Counted from the first letter of the stretch, positions 25,051 through 34,103 are shown. The stretch: 64,000 bases of DNA from Pseudaminobacter sp047739745 (GCF_047739745.1 NZ_JBLLVA010000021.1:1-64000), one strand, 5' to 3'. Notes: generated by a model from the sequence alone, not told the origin. Made by a program: numbers and translations.

Positions 25051-26361
25051 ATGCTTTACGTCGAAATCGCCATCGTGGTCGTCCTCATCTGCGTGAACGG
25101 CCTTTTGGCCATGTCGGAACTGGCCATCGTTTCGGCCCGGCCCGCCCGGCTCAAAACCATGATCGACCGTCATGTGAAGGGCGCGGCGCGCGCCCTCGAA
25201 CTCGGCGCCAATCCGGGCAAGTTTCTTTCCACCGTGCAGATCGGCATTACGCTGGTCGGCGTGCTCTCCGGTGCCTTTTCCGGGGCAACGCTCGGCCAGC
25301 GGCTTTCGCAGAGCCTGCTTGCCCTCGGCTTGCCGCAGGGCGTCGCCGATCCGCTCGGCGTCGGTATCGTGGTGGCTATCATCACCTATGGCTCGCTGAT
25401 TGTCGGCGAATTGGTCCCCAAGCAGATCGCGCTGCGCAATCCTGAAGCGGTCGCCAGCCGGGTCGCGCCGTCCATGTACATCCTCGCCATTATCGGCGCC
25501 CCGCTCGTCTGGCTGCTCGACATTTCCGGGCGCGGTCTCCTTTGGCTGCTTGGCCAACGCGGCGAGAGCGAGGAGAAAATCACCGACGACGAGATCAAGA
25601 TGCTGGTGGCCGAAGCCGAGCATCACGGCACCATCGAATCCGACGAGCGCCGCATGATCGCCGGCGTCATGCGGCTTGGCGATCGCGCGGTGCGTGCCGT
25701 CATGACGCCGCGCACCGAGGTCGACTGGCTCAATCTCGATTCCGACGAAGCCACGATCAGGAAGCTGTTGATGGAAACGCAGCACTCGCGCCTTCCCGTC
25801 GGCGAAGGCAGCGTCGATGCGATGATCGGCGTCGTGCAGACGCGCGAGATCCTGGCCACCATGCTTCGCGGCCGCACGTTGGATCCGCGCAAGAATGTTC
25901 GCACCGCCCCCATCGTTCACGACCAGGCCGATGCTCTCGACGTGCTGGCAACGCTCAAACAGTCGGAAGTCCCGGTCGCCCTGGTCCACGACGAATACGG
26001 CCATTTCGAAGGAATCGTCACCCCCGCCGACATTCTCGAGGCCATCACCGGCGTGTTCCGCGCCGACCTCGATGCCGATGAGGCGGAAACAGCCGTCCAG
26101 CGTGATGACGGTTCATGGCTGCTGGCCGGCTACATGCAGGCCGACGAGATGGCCGACCTGATCGGCGTCGACCTGCCGGAAAGCCGGGACTACGAGACGG
26201 TCGCCGGCTACGTGCTGTCGCACATGCATCACCTGCCGACGACCGGTGAGAGCGTCGATGTGCAGGGCTGGCGCTTCGAGGTCGTCGATCTCGACGGCCG
26301 CCGCATCGACAAGATACTCGTCTCGCGCCTCGCCACACCGCATCGCAAAGCCGTCATGTAG
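25051..26361 (+). CDS. CNNM/CorC (hemolysin C)-family transporter
   Basis: A 436-residue membrane protein: CNNM transmembrane domain (about 1-190; VEIAIVVVLICVNGLLAMSE, YGSLIVGELVPKQIALRNPE), a CBS-domain pair (about 205-330; VMTPRTEVDWLNLD, GHFEGIVTPADILEAI) and a CorC_HlyC C-terminal domain (about 345-430). The family exports Mg2+ or Co2+ or affects their handling; older annotations call it hemolysin without haemolytic evidence. It is a single gene. Confidence 0.9.
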   Translation: MLYVEIAIVVVLICVNGLLAMSELAIVSARPARLKTMIDRHVKGAARALELGANPGKFLSTVQIGITLVGVLSGAFSGATLGQRLSQSLLALGLPQGVADPLGVGIVVAIITYGSLIVGELVPKQIALRNPEAVASRVAPSMYILAIIGAPLVWLLDISGRGLLWLLGQRGESEEKITDDEIKMLVAEAEHHGTIESDERRMIAGVMRLGDRAVRAVMTPRTEVDWLNLDSDEATIRKLLMETQHSRLPVGEGSVDAMIGVVQTREILATMLRGRTLDPRKNVRTAPIVHDQADALDVLATLKQSEVPVALVHDEYGHFEGIVTPADILEAITGVFRADLDADEAETAVQRDDGSWLLAGYMQADEMADLIGVDLPESRDYETVAGYVLSHMHHLPTTGESVDVQGWRFEVVDLDGRRIDKILVSRLATPHRKAVM

Positions 26362-26487
26362 TCGGAGATTTCCGCCGACAATCAATAGCTTGGCGACCGC
26401 TCTTGATTCAGGATGATCACCACATGAACGGCGGACGACAAGGGCAGCCGAGCAAAGAGAGGCGAAGCGGTACGTTGCGCCCAACAA

Positions 26488-26513
26488 AAAGGGCGACACA
26501 AGCGTCGCCCTTT
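26488..26513 (-). terminator. Intrinsic terminator of the FMN reductase gene
   Basis: aaagggcgac (26488-26497) pairs with gtcgcccttt (26504-26513). On the minus strand the stem is followed by a run of T residues, so it serves the gene ending at 26534. Confidence 0.8.
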
Positions 26514-26533
26514 AGCGGAATTGCCGGAGTTCC

Positions 26534-27130
26534 TCAGGCCGCCTCGGCTCGCACGGCGTCGGCCCCGCGTGCTGCCTTCAACACCCTGGCCCACCAAGCG
26601 ACGTCGTCCAGCATCGCCTTGGCGCTCTGGTTCAGGTGCTCGATCTCGGACAGTTTCTTGCCCTGCGTCACCGCCAGATAGTCCGGCCACAGAATATGGA
26701 CGGCCGCCTTGGTCGGCGCCATCTGCAATTCGACGGCGATAAGGCGAAGCTGCTCGACGGCGCGCGCACCGCCGACACCGCCATATCCGACGAAACTCAC
26801 CGGCTTGCGGTTCCATTCGTTCGCCGCATAGTCGATGGCGTTCTTCAACACGCCTGTCGGCGCATGATTGTATTCGGCGGCGGTGATGATGAAGCCGTCG
26901 AGCTCGGCGATCTTCCTTTGCCAGCGCTGCGCCACCTCGTTGGTGGAAGGCGCCCATGCCGGCGACGCTGCCTCCTCGAAAAACGGCATCGGATAATCGC
27001 GCAGGTCGACGACCTCGAAATCGATGTCGGTCCGTTCCCTGGCGATATCGGCGATCCACTCGGTCGGCTTGTCGGCAAAGCGCGTTGCGCGCGTCGAGCC
27101 GACGATGATGCCGATTTTTGGCTTGGACAT
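26534..27130 (-). CDS. NADPH-dependent FMN reductase-family oxidoreductase
   Basis: A 198-residue flavodoxin-like protein. The FMN phosphate-binding loop is GSTRATRFADKPTEW (about 11-25), and AEYNHAPTGVLKNAIDYAAN and KPVSFVGYGGVGGARAVEQL are the standard second and third flavin-contact segments. It probably reduces quinones or electrophiles. It is divergent from an HxlR regulator across an 88-bp gap with two operator-like repeats, so induction by a reactive compound is likely. Confidence 0.88.
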   Translation of the reverse strand: MSKPKIGIIVGSTRATRFADKPTEWIADIARERTDIDFEVVDLRDYPMPFFEEAASPAWAPSTNEVAQRWQRKIAELDGFIITAAEYNHAPTGVLKNAIDYAANEWNRKPVSFVGYGGVGGARAVEQLRLIAVELQMAPTKAAVHILWPDYLAVTQGKKLSEIEHLNQSAKAMLDDVAWWARVLKAARGADAVRAEAA

Positions 27131-27154
27131 ATTTCTCTCCTGGTCAAAATCTAT

Positions 27155-27199
27155 GGTATACGTTGGATACCGACGCTATATAGGTAACCATTAGATACC
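27155..27199. promoter_or_regulatory. Two operator-like repeats between FMN reductase and HxlR genes
   Basis: ggtatacgttggatacc (27155-27171) and ggtaaccattagatacc (27183-27199) are each inverted repeats with ggta/tacc arms, and both are followed by gacgc. They lie 28 bases apart, are much alike and occupy the shared promoter region. This is typical of an HxlR-type autoregulator that also controls its divergent neighbour. Confidence 0.65.
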
Positions 27200-27218
27200 G
27201 ACGCAAGGAGGCACTTTC

Positions 27219-27593
27219 TTGAAACCGAGGCACGTTCACCGCAGCGAGGATTGCCGTGCGATCAGCGATATCCTGCAGCGTGTTGGCGACAAATGGACGG
27301 TGCTCGTCGTCGGCATGCTCAGCGACGGGCCGATGCGCTTCAACGAATTGCGCAAAGCCATCGGCGGTATTTCGCAGAAGATGCTGACGACCACGCTGCG
27401 CGGTCTGGAGCGCGACGGCTTCGTCACGCGAACCTTGTATCCGACCATCCCGCCGCGCGTGGACTACGAATTGACCGAACTCGGCCACCAGTTGCAAGAG
27501 CCGGTAAACGCCCTCGCCGACTGGGCGCGCAAGAACACGCTGCGGATCAACCAGGCGCGGGCGCGCTACGACGCGGCGGCGGCCGAAGACTGA
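27219..27593 (+). CDS. HxlR-family transcriptional regulator
   Basis: A 124-residue winged-helix regulator. CRAISDILQRVGDKWTVLVV, GPMRFNELRKAIGGISQKML and TTLRGLERDGFVTRTLYPTI are the family's core, with a conserved Cys near the N-terminus (SEDC) that in YodB/QorR-type members senses quinones or aldehydes. The start is a TTG at 27219, seven bases after aaggagg. It probably represses the divergent FMN reductase. Confidence 0.88.
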   Translation: MKPRHVHRSEDCRAISDILQRVGDKWTVLVVGMLSDGPMRFNELRKAIGGISQKMLTTTLRGLERDGFVTRTLYPTIPPRVDYELTELGHQLQEPVNALADWARKNTLRINQARARYDAAAAED

Positions 27594-27603
27594 GCCGCGT
27601 CGC

Positions 27604-27996
27604 CTACTCCGCCGGCACTGGCGTCGGCCGCCCCTCGCCATCCAGAGCCACCATGATGAAATCGGCGTCGGTCACCTTCTCCATCAGCTCCTGCAGATAG
27701 CGCTGCGCCCAGGCTTCGACCTTCAGCGTCATCGAAGTGCGGCCGACTTTTGTCACATGCGTATAAATGCAGAGCGTGTCGCCGATCTTCATCGGTTTGG
27801 CGAAGGACATCTCCTTCACCGCCGCCGTCACCACCCTGCCCCTGGCGCGTTCGGCGGCGCGTATCCCGCAGGCAAGGTCCATCTGCGCCATTACCCAGCC
27901 GCCGAAAATATCGCCGGCGGCATTGGCATCCGAAGGCATTGCCAGCGTCCGCAGCGTCAGTTCGCCTGCCGGCCTGCCGTCAGCATACTTCACCAT
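27604..27996 (-). CDS. Acyl-CoA thioesterase (YciA-like hotdog)
   Basis: A 130-residue single hotdog-fold thioesterase hydrolysing acyl-CoA. It has the AMPSDANAAGDIFGGWVMAQ motif with the catalytic Asn/Asp region, followed by the helix LACGIRAAERARGRVVTAAV. The start at 27996 (MVKYADGRPA) fits the family length; upstream in-frame codons add 59 unlike residues. It converges on the HxlR gene, 10 bases from its stop. Confidence 0.87.
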   Translation of the reverse strand: MVKYADGRPAGELTLRTLAMPSDANAAGDIFGGWVMAQMDLACGIRAAERARGRVVTAAVKEMSFAKPMKIGDTLCIYTHVTKVGRTSMTLKVEAWAQRYLQELMEKVTDADFIMVALDGEGRPTPVPAE

Positions 27997-28167
27997 GCCG
28001 CCTGTCCTCCGAATTCGATCCCTTCTGGATGGCAGCAAGATCGTCCGGCGACAAGCCCCGGTCGCATTTTTCACAAGCCGTGACGGATGCTGCGATGGCG
28101 GCCAGCACCTGCAAACGCTAGGATGAATCGACATGTGAGCCAGTTCGCGGGCGGCGTTTGATTTCAA

Positions 28168-29784
28168 ATGCAAACCTCTGATTTCATTGTCGTCGGCGCG
28201 GGCTCTGCCGGTTCGGTTGTCGCCGAACGACTCTCCGCGAACGGTCGCTTTTCAGTGCTGGTGCTGGAGGCCGGCGGCAGCGACCGCCGCTTCTACGTGC
28301 AGATGCCGCTTGGCTACGGCAAGACCTTCTTCGACCCCGCCGTCAACTGGAACTACCGCACCGAGCCGGACCCCGGCCTCAACGGCAATGCCGATCACTG
28401 GCCGCGCGGCAAGCTGCTCGGCGGCTCCAGTTCCATTAATGCGATGGTGTGGATCAGAGGCGCGGCCGAGGACTACGATGCCTGGGCGGCCGCCGGCAAT
28501 CCCGGCTGGGCCTATGCCGACCTCCTGCCGCTGTTCCGCCAGTTCGAGGACAATGAGGCCGGCGCCGACCAATGGCGCGGCCGCGGCGGCCCCCTCCACA
28601 TCACTGACAACCGCGCCCGCATACACCCGCTTACCCAGCGCTTCCTGAAAGCCGGCATCGAGGCCGGCCTCACCTTGAATCAGGACTTTAACGGCGCTGC
28701 CCAAGAGGGCGTCGGCATCTACCAGATCACCACTCGTAACGGGCGGCGCATGTCGGCCTCGCGCGCCTTTCTGCGGCCGGCGATGAAGCGCGCTAATGTC
28801 CGCCTCGAAACCCATGCGCTGGCGACCAAAATCCTGTTCGATGGCAGGCGTGCCGCCGGCGTCGAGTATCTGCGCAATGGCCGGGCCGTCACTGCCCTTG
28901 CCGGGCGCGAGGTCATCGTCAGCGCCGGCACAGTCGCCACGCCGCAATTGCTGCAGCTTTCCGGCATTGGCCCGGCCGGCCTGCTCCAGAGGTTCGGCAT
29001 TCCGGTGGTCCACGCCAGTGCCCACGTCGGCGAAAACCTGCAGGACCATCTCGGCATCAACTATACCTACAAGGCCAGCCTGCCGACGCTGAACCAAATT
29101 CTCCGGCCATGGTGGGGCAAGCTGCTCGTCGGCACGCAATATCTGCTGCTGCGTCGCGGCCCGCTGTCGATGAGCATGAACCAGGGCGGCGGCTTCTTCC
29201 GCACCGATCCGGGCCAGCCGCGCCCCAACATGCAGCTCTATTTCCAGGCCTTCTCCACCGTCATCCCGCGGCTCGGCGAGCGGCCGATCCTGTCGCCCGA
29301 TCCCTGGCCGGGTTTCTCCATTGGCCTGTCGAACTGCCGCCCCACCAGCCGCGGCTCGATCACGATCCGCTCGCCCGATCCGCGCGATCATCCCAGGATC
29401 GTCGCCAATGCCTATTCGACAGAGCGGGACGTTTCCGAAATGCTCGCCGCGGTGAAATTCGTGCGCAGGCTCGCTTCCATGCCCGCACTGGCCGGAATCA
29501 TCGAGGCGGAGATGCTGCCCGGCCCAGCCTGCCTCACCGACGATGAACTGGTTGCCGATTTCCGCGCCCGCAGCGGCACCGTCTATCATCCGGTCTCGAC
29601 CTGCCGCATGGGCCCCGATCCCTCCAGATCGGTCGTCGACCCGCGCCTCAAGGTCCACGGCCTCTCATCCCTGCGCATTGTCGACGCCTCGATTTTCCCC
29701 GACAGTATCACCGGCAACACCAACGCCGCCGCCATCGTTACGGGTTGGAAGGGGGCGCAGATGATTCTGGAGGATTGGCAATGA
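28168..29784 (+). CDS. GMC-family FAD oxidoreductase (choline dehydrogenase-like)
   Basis: A 538-residue GMC oxidoreductase. The N-terminal Rossmann motif is VVGAGSAGSVVAERL (about 8-22), GMC signature 1 is around GKLLGGSSSINAMVWIRG (about 88-105) and signature 2 around GTVATPQLLQLSGIGP (about 254-269). The C-terminal TVYHPVSTCRMG and GNTNAAAIVTG carry the active-site His/Asn pair. It oxidises primary or secondary alcohols; the substrate is unknown. It lies 87 bases upstream of an enolase-superfamily gene, so both may act in sugar-acid or polyol catabolism. Confidence 0.88.
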   Translation: MQTSDFIVVGAGSAGSVVAERLSANGRFSVLVLEAGGSDRRFYVQMPLGYGKTFFDPAVNWNYRTEPDPGLNGNADHWPRGKLLGGSSSINAMVWIRGAAEDYDAWAAAGNPGWAYADLLPLFRQFEDNEAGADQWRGRGGPLHITDNRARIHPLTQRFLKAGIEAGLTLNQDFNGAAQEGVGIYQITTRNGRRMSASRAFLRPAMKRANVRLETHALATKILFDGRRAAGVEYLRNGRAVTALAGREVIVSAGTVATPQLLQLSGIGPAGLLQRFGIPVVHASAHVGENLQDHLGINYTYKASLPTLNQILRPWWGKLLVGTQYLLLRRGPLSMSMNQGGGFFRTDPGQPRPNMQLYFQAFSTVIPRLGERPILSPDPWPGFSIGLSNCRPTSRGSITIRSPDPRDHPRIVANAYSTERDVSEMLAAVKFVRRLASMPALAGIIEAEMLPGPACLTDDELVADFRARSGTVYHPVSTCRMGPDPSRSVVDPRLKVHGLSSLRIVDASIFPDSITGNTNAAAIVTGWKGAQMILEDWQ

Positions 29785-29793
29785 GCAAGGTTG

Positions 29794-29845
29794 CCCCTCA
29801 TCCCCTGCCGCAGGGAGAAGGAGGCCCGAAGGGCCGGATGAGGGG
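29794..29845. repeat. Palindromic intergenic repeat, ggatgagggg family
   Basis: cccctcatcc (29794-29803) is mirrored by ggatgagggg (29836-29845), with an internal ggcccgaagggcc hairpin. The same unit lies inside the 3' part of uvrB (37158-37207). It separates the GMC and enolase-superfamily genes. Confidence 0.8.
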
Positions 29846-29871
29846 AAAGGCCGCAACGGAGGAAAACATCC

Positions 29872-31089
29872 ATGAAAATCACCGACGTCAAAACCTTCGT
29901 GGTCGCCAATCCACCGCCCGGCATCGGCGGGCGCTATTTCATCTTCGTCAGGCTCACCACCGATGCCAATGTCGTCGGCTATGGCGAAGCCTACAGCGCC
30001 GCCTTCGGCCCGCACGTCACCGCTAGGATGATCGAGGATGTCGCCGCACGCTATCTCGTCGGCCACGACCCGCATGACGTGGAAAACTTCTTCCGCCGCG
30101 CCTATTCCTCCGGCTTCTCGCAGCGGCCGGACCCATCCGTCATGGGCTGCGTCTCGGCGCTGGAGATCGCCTGCTGGGACATCATCGGCAAGGAGGCCGG
30201 CAAGCCGGTCTACAAGCTGCTCGGCGGCCGGGTGCATGAAACGCTGCGCAGCTACACCTATCTCTACCCGGCCGCCGGCAGCGCCGTCCCGGCCGAGGCC
30301 GAAAATCCCGAACGCAACGTCTACAACGACCCCGAACTCGCCGCCGAATGCGCGCTCGCCTATGTCGAGCAGGGCTTCAACGCCGTGAAGCTCGATCCCG
30401 CCGGCCCCTACACCGCCTTTGACGGCCACCAGCCGCGCCTTGCCGACATCGATCTGTCGGCGCGCATGCTCAAGGCCATCCGCGAGGCTGTCGGCACGAG
30501 AGCCGACATCCTTTTCGGCACGCATGGCCAGTTCACCGCGGCAGGCGCGCTGCGCCTGGCCCGCGCCATCGAACCCCATGATCCGCTCTGGTTCGAGGAG
30601 CCGGTGCCGCCGGACGCGCCGGAAGCGATGGCCGAGGTGGCGCGCGGCACCTCCATTCCCGTCGCCGCTGGCGAACGGCTGACGACCAGATGGGAGTTCG
30701 CCCGCCTCATCGAAAGCCGCGCTGCCGCCATCCTCCAGCCCAATCTCGGCCGCTGCGGCGGCATCCTCGAGGCCAAGAAGATCGCGGCGATGGCCGAGAC
30801 CCACCACATCCAGATTGCACCGCATTGCTATTGCGGGCCGATCGTCGGGGCCGCCAATATCCAGCTTTCGGTGACGCTGCCGAATTTCCTCATCCTTGAG
30901 TCGCTCAAGACCTGGGATGGCTTCCACGCCAAGCTCCTGAAGAACAAGATCGAGTGGCAGCAGGGCCACGTCATCCCTTCGACGGAACCCGGCCTCGGCG
31001 TCGAGCTCGACGAGGCGGTCTGCGAGGCCCATCCCTGGACGGGAAGCGAGCTTCACCTGGAGATGTCGCCGAAACCGCTGTTTCCCTGA
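29872..31089 (+). CDS. Mandelate racemase/enolase-superfamily protein
   Basis: A 405-residue enolase-superfamily enzyme: N-terminal capping domain (about 1-125) and TIM barrel. The carboxylate metal-ligand segment EEPVPPD and the following AAGERLTTRWEF are present, as is the late His in IAPHCYCGPI, resembling D-galactonate dehydratase. At the first metal-ligand position that enzyme has D-x-H-G; here the sequence reads LFGTHGQF, so the Asp appears replaced by Gly. The substrate is probably a sugar acid but cannot be named. It lies after the GMC oxidoreductase gene. Confidence 0.82.
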   Translation: MKITDVKTFVVANPPPGIGGRYFIFVRLTTDANVVGYGEAYSAAFGPHVTARMIEDVAARYLVGHDPHDVENFFRRAYSSGFSQRPDPSVMGCVSALEIACWDIIGKEAGKPVYKLLGGRVHETLRSYTYLYPAAGSAVPAEAENPERNVYNDPELAAECALAYVEQGFNAVKLDPAGPYTAFDGHQPRLADIDLSARMLKAIREAVGTRADILFGTHGQFTAAGALRLARAIEPHDPLWFEEPVPPDAPEAMAEVARGTSIPVAAGERLTTRWEFARLIESRAAAILQPNLGRCGGILEAKKIAAMAETHHIQIAPHCYCGPIVGAANIQLSVTLPNFLILESLKTWDGFHAKLLKNKIEWQQGHVIPSTEPGLGVELDEAVCEAHPWTGSELHLEMSPKPLFP

Positions 31090-31329
31090 GCCCAAAAAGC
31101 GATTCCGCATCAGCGGCTTGGCGAAGGAAACGGAATCCGGCTGTCAAAAGCACGAGCTGTCGGATCGAAGGATCACGCCCGCATCGGCAGCTTGATTGTC
31201 GTGAACACATCCACCTAAAGTTGTAGTCAGTATATCGGCCTTCTCCATAATCACGTCTTTAAACAACGAAATCCCTTCCTATAGATTTCCGCTTTTGACG
31301 CGCTCTGACCAGAGCAAAGGGGACCTGAA

Positions 31330-32277
31330 ATGCACATTCAGCCCGATACCATGCGTTCGAAATTCCAGCCAAACCCGCCGCTTGATTTCGCATGGCTCGA
31401 AATCACCAACCGCTGCAATCTGCAGTGCAGCCATTGTTATGCGGAGTCGAGCCCCTATTCAGGCGAGAAGGACCTTCTCACGGTTCAGCAATATCTTGGA
31501 CTCCTGCAGGATCTTCACCGCCTCGGCTGCACGAAGGTGCAGTTCATCGGCGGTGAACCGACGCTCAATCGCGATCTGCCTCGCCTCATCACGGAAGCCC
31601 GCCGGCTGGGCTTCGAATTCGTCGAAGTATTCACCAATCTTGTCGCGCTGGATGAATCTCTGCTTCGCCACTTCGTGGAAAACCAGGTAGCGGTCGCCAC
31701 TTCCTTCTATTCGGCGCGCGAAGAAATCCATGATGCCGTCACCACGCGTAAGGGCAGCTTCCGGCGAACCGTGGCAAATATCCGCCGTGTACTTTCGGCC
31801 AAGCTCAGCTTCCGGGCCGGCATCATATTGATGGACATGAATCGGGATCACGCAGACGAAACCAAAGCGTTCCTTGAGGCGCTCGGCGTGGAAAACATCG
31901 GCTTCGATCATGTCCGCCAGTTCGGTCGCGCGACCGGCGAAACCGCATGCGGCATGGACGAGCTGTGTGGAAGCTGCGCGGGCGGGACCATCTCGATCGG
32001 CCCCGACGGCATCGTTGCACCTTGCAACATGTCCAAGCAATGGGCAGTCGGATCGGTGCTTGAAAGGCCGCTCGAAGCCATTTTGAGCTCACAGCAACTA
32101 ACCGATATCCGGCACCGAATTCATGACGCCGTCATCGCGCCCGCAAGATCGGCCGAAGAGTTGAAGATGACCTGTGTTCCGAAGACCTGCGGTCCTTATG
32201 ACGCTTGCTGCCCGACCACCCAGGCTTGTGGACCATGCGCTCCGAACGGCTGTAGTCCTTGCGCCCCGAAGGGCTGA
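31330..32277 (+). CDS. Radical SAM/SPASM-type protein with eight-Cys C-terminal tail
   Basis: A 315-residue radical SAM enzyme. The cluster motif C29-xxx-C33-xx-C36 lies in NRCNLQCSHCYAES, followed by GGEPTLNRDLP (SAM-binding region). A SPASM/twitch-like auxiliary cluster region has C207, C213, C216 and C232 (ELCGSCAGGT, IVAPCNMSKQ, VGSVLERPLEAIL), as in peptide-modifying enzymes. The last 34 residues hold C282, C287, C293, C294, C300, C303, C308 and C311, with a repeated C-[GS]-P-C-A-P-[NK]-G unit. No separate precursor peptide gene is seen within 240 bases upstream or 169 downstream. The gene stands alone and has lower G+C than its neighbours, suggesting transfer. Confidence 0.82.
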   Translation: MHIQPDTMRSKFQPNPPLDFAWLEITNRCNLQCSHCYAESSPYSGEKDLLTVQQYLGLLQDLHRLGCTKVQFIGGEPTLNRDLPRLITEARRLGFEFVEVFTNLVALDESLLRHFVENQVAVATSFYSAREEIHDAVTTRKGSFRRTVANIRRVLSAKLSFRAGIILMDMNRDHADETKAFLEALGVENIGFDHVRQFGRATGETACGMDELCGSCAGGTISIGPDGIVAPCNMSKQWAVGSVLERPLEAILSSQQLTDIRHRIHDAVIAPARSAEELKMTCVPKTCGPYDACCPTTQACGPCAPNGCSPCAPKG

Positions 32278-32446
32278 ACCTGCGTCGTTCAAACGAAGCC
32301 GACGCCATGCGCTGAAACGCGGCCGATTGGGGGCTCGCAGACTCGCGCGCTGATTGGACCAGCGCGCGAATCCCGCTTCACAATGATTCGCGCTTCTGTC
32401 ATGCATTGTGGCGATTGCCTGTCGCCCTTGCTTCCGGAAGTCTTCC

Positions 32447-32704
32447 TTGCACCCCTCGATCGAAATTCTCGGCGCCGCCGCCGCCTTCATCACCACGTTC
32501 TGCTGGCTGCCGCAGATCCTGAAGATACGCCGCGAGAAGAAGGCGGCCGATATTTCCCTGGTCACCAACGGCGCGCTTGCCGGCGGCATCTTCCTTTGGA
32601 TCATCTACGGCGCGCTCATCGGCTCATGGCCGGTCATCATGGCCAATACGGTCACCTTCCTGTTCATCGGCGCCATCGTCGCATTGAAGCTGCGCTACGG
32701 CTGA
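32447..32704 (+). CDS. SemiSWEET sugar transporter
   Basis: An 85-residue protein with three hydrophobic helices and one PQ-loop repeat (TFCWLPQILKIRREKKAADI, GIFLWIIYGALIGSWPVIMA), the size and pattern of bacterial SemiSWEETs, which dimerise to carry sugars. The start is probably the TTG at 32447, six bases after ggaag; a GTG at 32408 would add 13 residues. It is convergent with the following glycosyltransferase gene. Confidence 0.83.
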   Translation: MHPSIEILGAAAAFITTFCWLPQILKIRREKKAADISLVTNGALAGGIFLWIIYGALIGSWPVIMANTVTFLFIGAIVALKLRYG

Positions 32705-32769
32705 GCTGGCAGTGCCTGAGCACCGGAAGCGCATCAGGTGACCGGCAGAGCAGAGTTCCAGACGGATTC

Positions 32770-33903
32770 TCAGGCTCTTTGGCTTGGCGTCCACCGGTCG
32801 TCCGGATTTGCAAAATGCTTCCAGCCGCGATCGCGCGCGCGCCCGAGAGCCGCACGGTAGATGGCCTCGATCCGGGGCAGGATCGCTTCGGGTGACAGCT
32901 TGGCCGCCACCATGCGCCGGTCGGCTGCCCCCGCCTCGCCAAGCGATGTCGTCTCGCGGCATAGCCGATCCACCGCCTTTGCCATGCCATCCACCTCGCC
33001 CACCGGAAGCAAGCGATCGGCCGGCAGCAGCTCCGACATGTTGCCGACATCGGTGGAGATCACCGGCACGGACTGCGCCATCGCCTCCAGCGGCGCAATC
33101 GGCGCTTCCTCGACCCTGGACACGCACAGGAATATGTCCATTGCCGAGATCAGCGAAACCGCATCTTCCCGGTGCCCGGCCAGATGCACGCGCCCCGCAA
33201 GCGCCGGATCGGCAAGCGCCTCGCGCCAGCCCGGCAGTTCGTCGCCCTCGGATGCGTCGCCGATCAGCAGCAATTCCGCGTCATGTCCTATCGCGAGCAG
33301 TCGCTTGAGCACCAGCAGCGCATCCACCTGGTTCTTGCGCGCGTCTATCTTTCCGACCGCGCCAAGCAGCAGCGTGTCGTCGCGGATGCCGAGCTCGCGG
33401 CGCGCGGCAGCCCTTGCCTCGGCCGTCACCGGCTGGACACTGGCGAGATCGAACATGTTCGGGACGACATGCATGCGGCTGCGCGAAACAAGGAGCCGGC
33501 TCGTATAATAGTCCGCGGTCGGCCGGCTCAGCCCCACCACCGCATGGGCGAAGCGCCAGGGAATCTGGAACCGGCGCGCATGCGCCGTCATCACCGCGGG
33601 CGTGCCGTCGACAATGGTGTAGATCATCGCCAGCTTGTTGGCCCGGTTGCCATGGGCATGAACCAGTGCGCGGCCCCAGTCGCGGATCGGATAGCCTGTC
33701 TTGCGCAGCTCGGCGGGGCTGGTCTTGAAGCTGGATTCCAGCTTCTTCAGCGGCCCGGCGAATGTCTGGCGTCCGATCCATGAGTCACGCGGATAGACCA
33801 GCATCACCTCATGGCCGGCGCGGATCTGCGCGTCGATCAGCATCTTCGTGCTGGTTGCCACGCCGTTCAACGCGCTATGGCCTACGAGGTGGGCAATCTT
33901 CAT
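32770..33903 (-). CDS. GT4-family glycosyltransferase
   Basis: A 377-residue GT-B glycosyltransferase. It starts MKIAHLVGHSALNGVATSTK, the usual donor/acceptor glycine-rich loop, and the C-terminal domain shows LLGAVGKIDARKNQVDALLV and VSRVEEAPIAPLEAMAQSVP with the E-x7-E motif. It is probably involved in surface polysaccharide or LPS synthesis. The start at 33903 is favoured because upstream codons add a basic leader without similarity. It is divergent from uvrB. Confidence 0.85.
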   Translation of the reverse strand: MKIAHLVGHSALNGVATSTKMLIDAQIRAGHEVMLVYPRDSWIGRQTFAGPLKKLESSFKTSPAELRKTGYPIRDWGRALVHAHGNRANKLAMIYTIVDGTPAVMTAHARRFQIPWRFAHAVVGLSRPTADYYTSRLLVSRSRMHVVPNMFDLASVQPVTAEARAAARRELGIRDDTLLLGAVGKIDARKNQVDALLVLKRLLAIGHDAELLLIGDASEGDELPGWREALADPALAGRVHLAGHREDAVSLISAMDIFLCVSRVEEAPIAPLEAMAQSVPVISTDVGNMSELLPADRLLPVGEVDGMAKAVDRLCRETTSLGEAGAADRRMVAAKLSPEAILPRIEAIYRAALGRARDRGWKHFANPDDRWTPSQRA

Positions 33904-34103
33904 CGAAATCAGCCGTTGTTGGTTGGCGAAGGGCGGACGGTCGGCCTCCCTCCTAGCGCGTTCCGCAGCATTGCGCAAAGCTGCCGTTCAGCCTCGCGAT
34001 GGACGGAATGCTCCTGACACCGCACTGTCAGGAAGCCGCCGGCAATGTTCAAATCGGCCGTCGGGCTCTTTCCATTCCAGCGAACTCCCACCATATTCGC
34101 CGC

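Noticed and set aside
28252..29658. A 468-codon open frame antisense to the GMC oxidoreductase
   Set aside because: The translation is composed of Ala/Gly/Arg/Asp without motifs, while the plus-strand gene has full GMC signatures.
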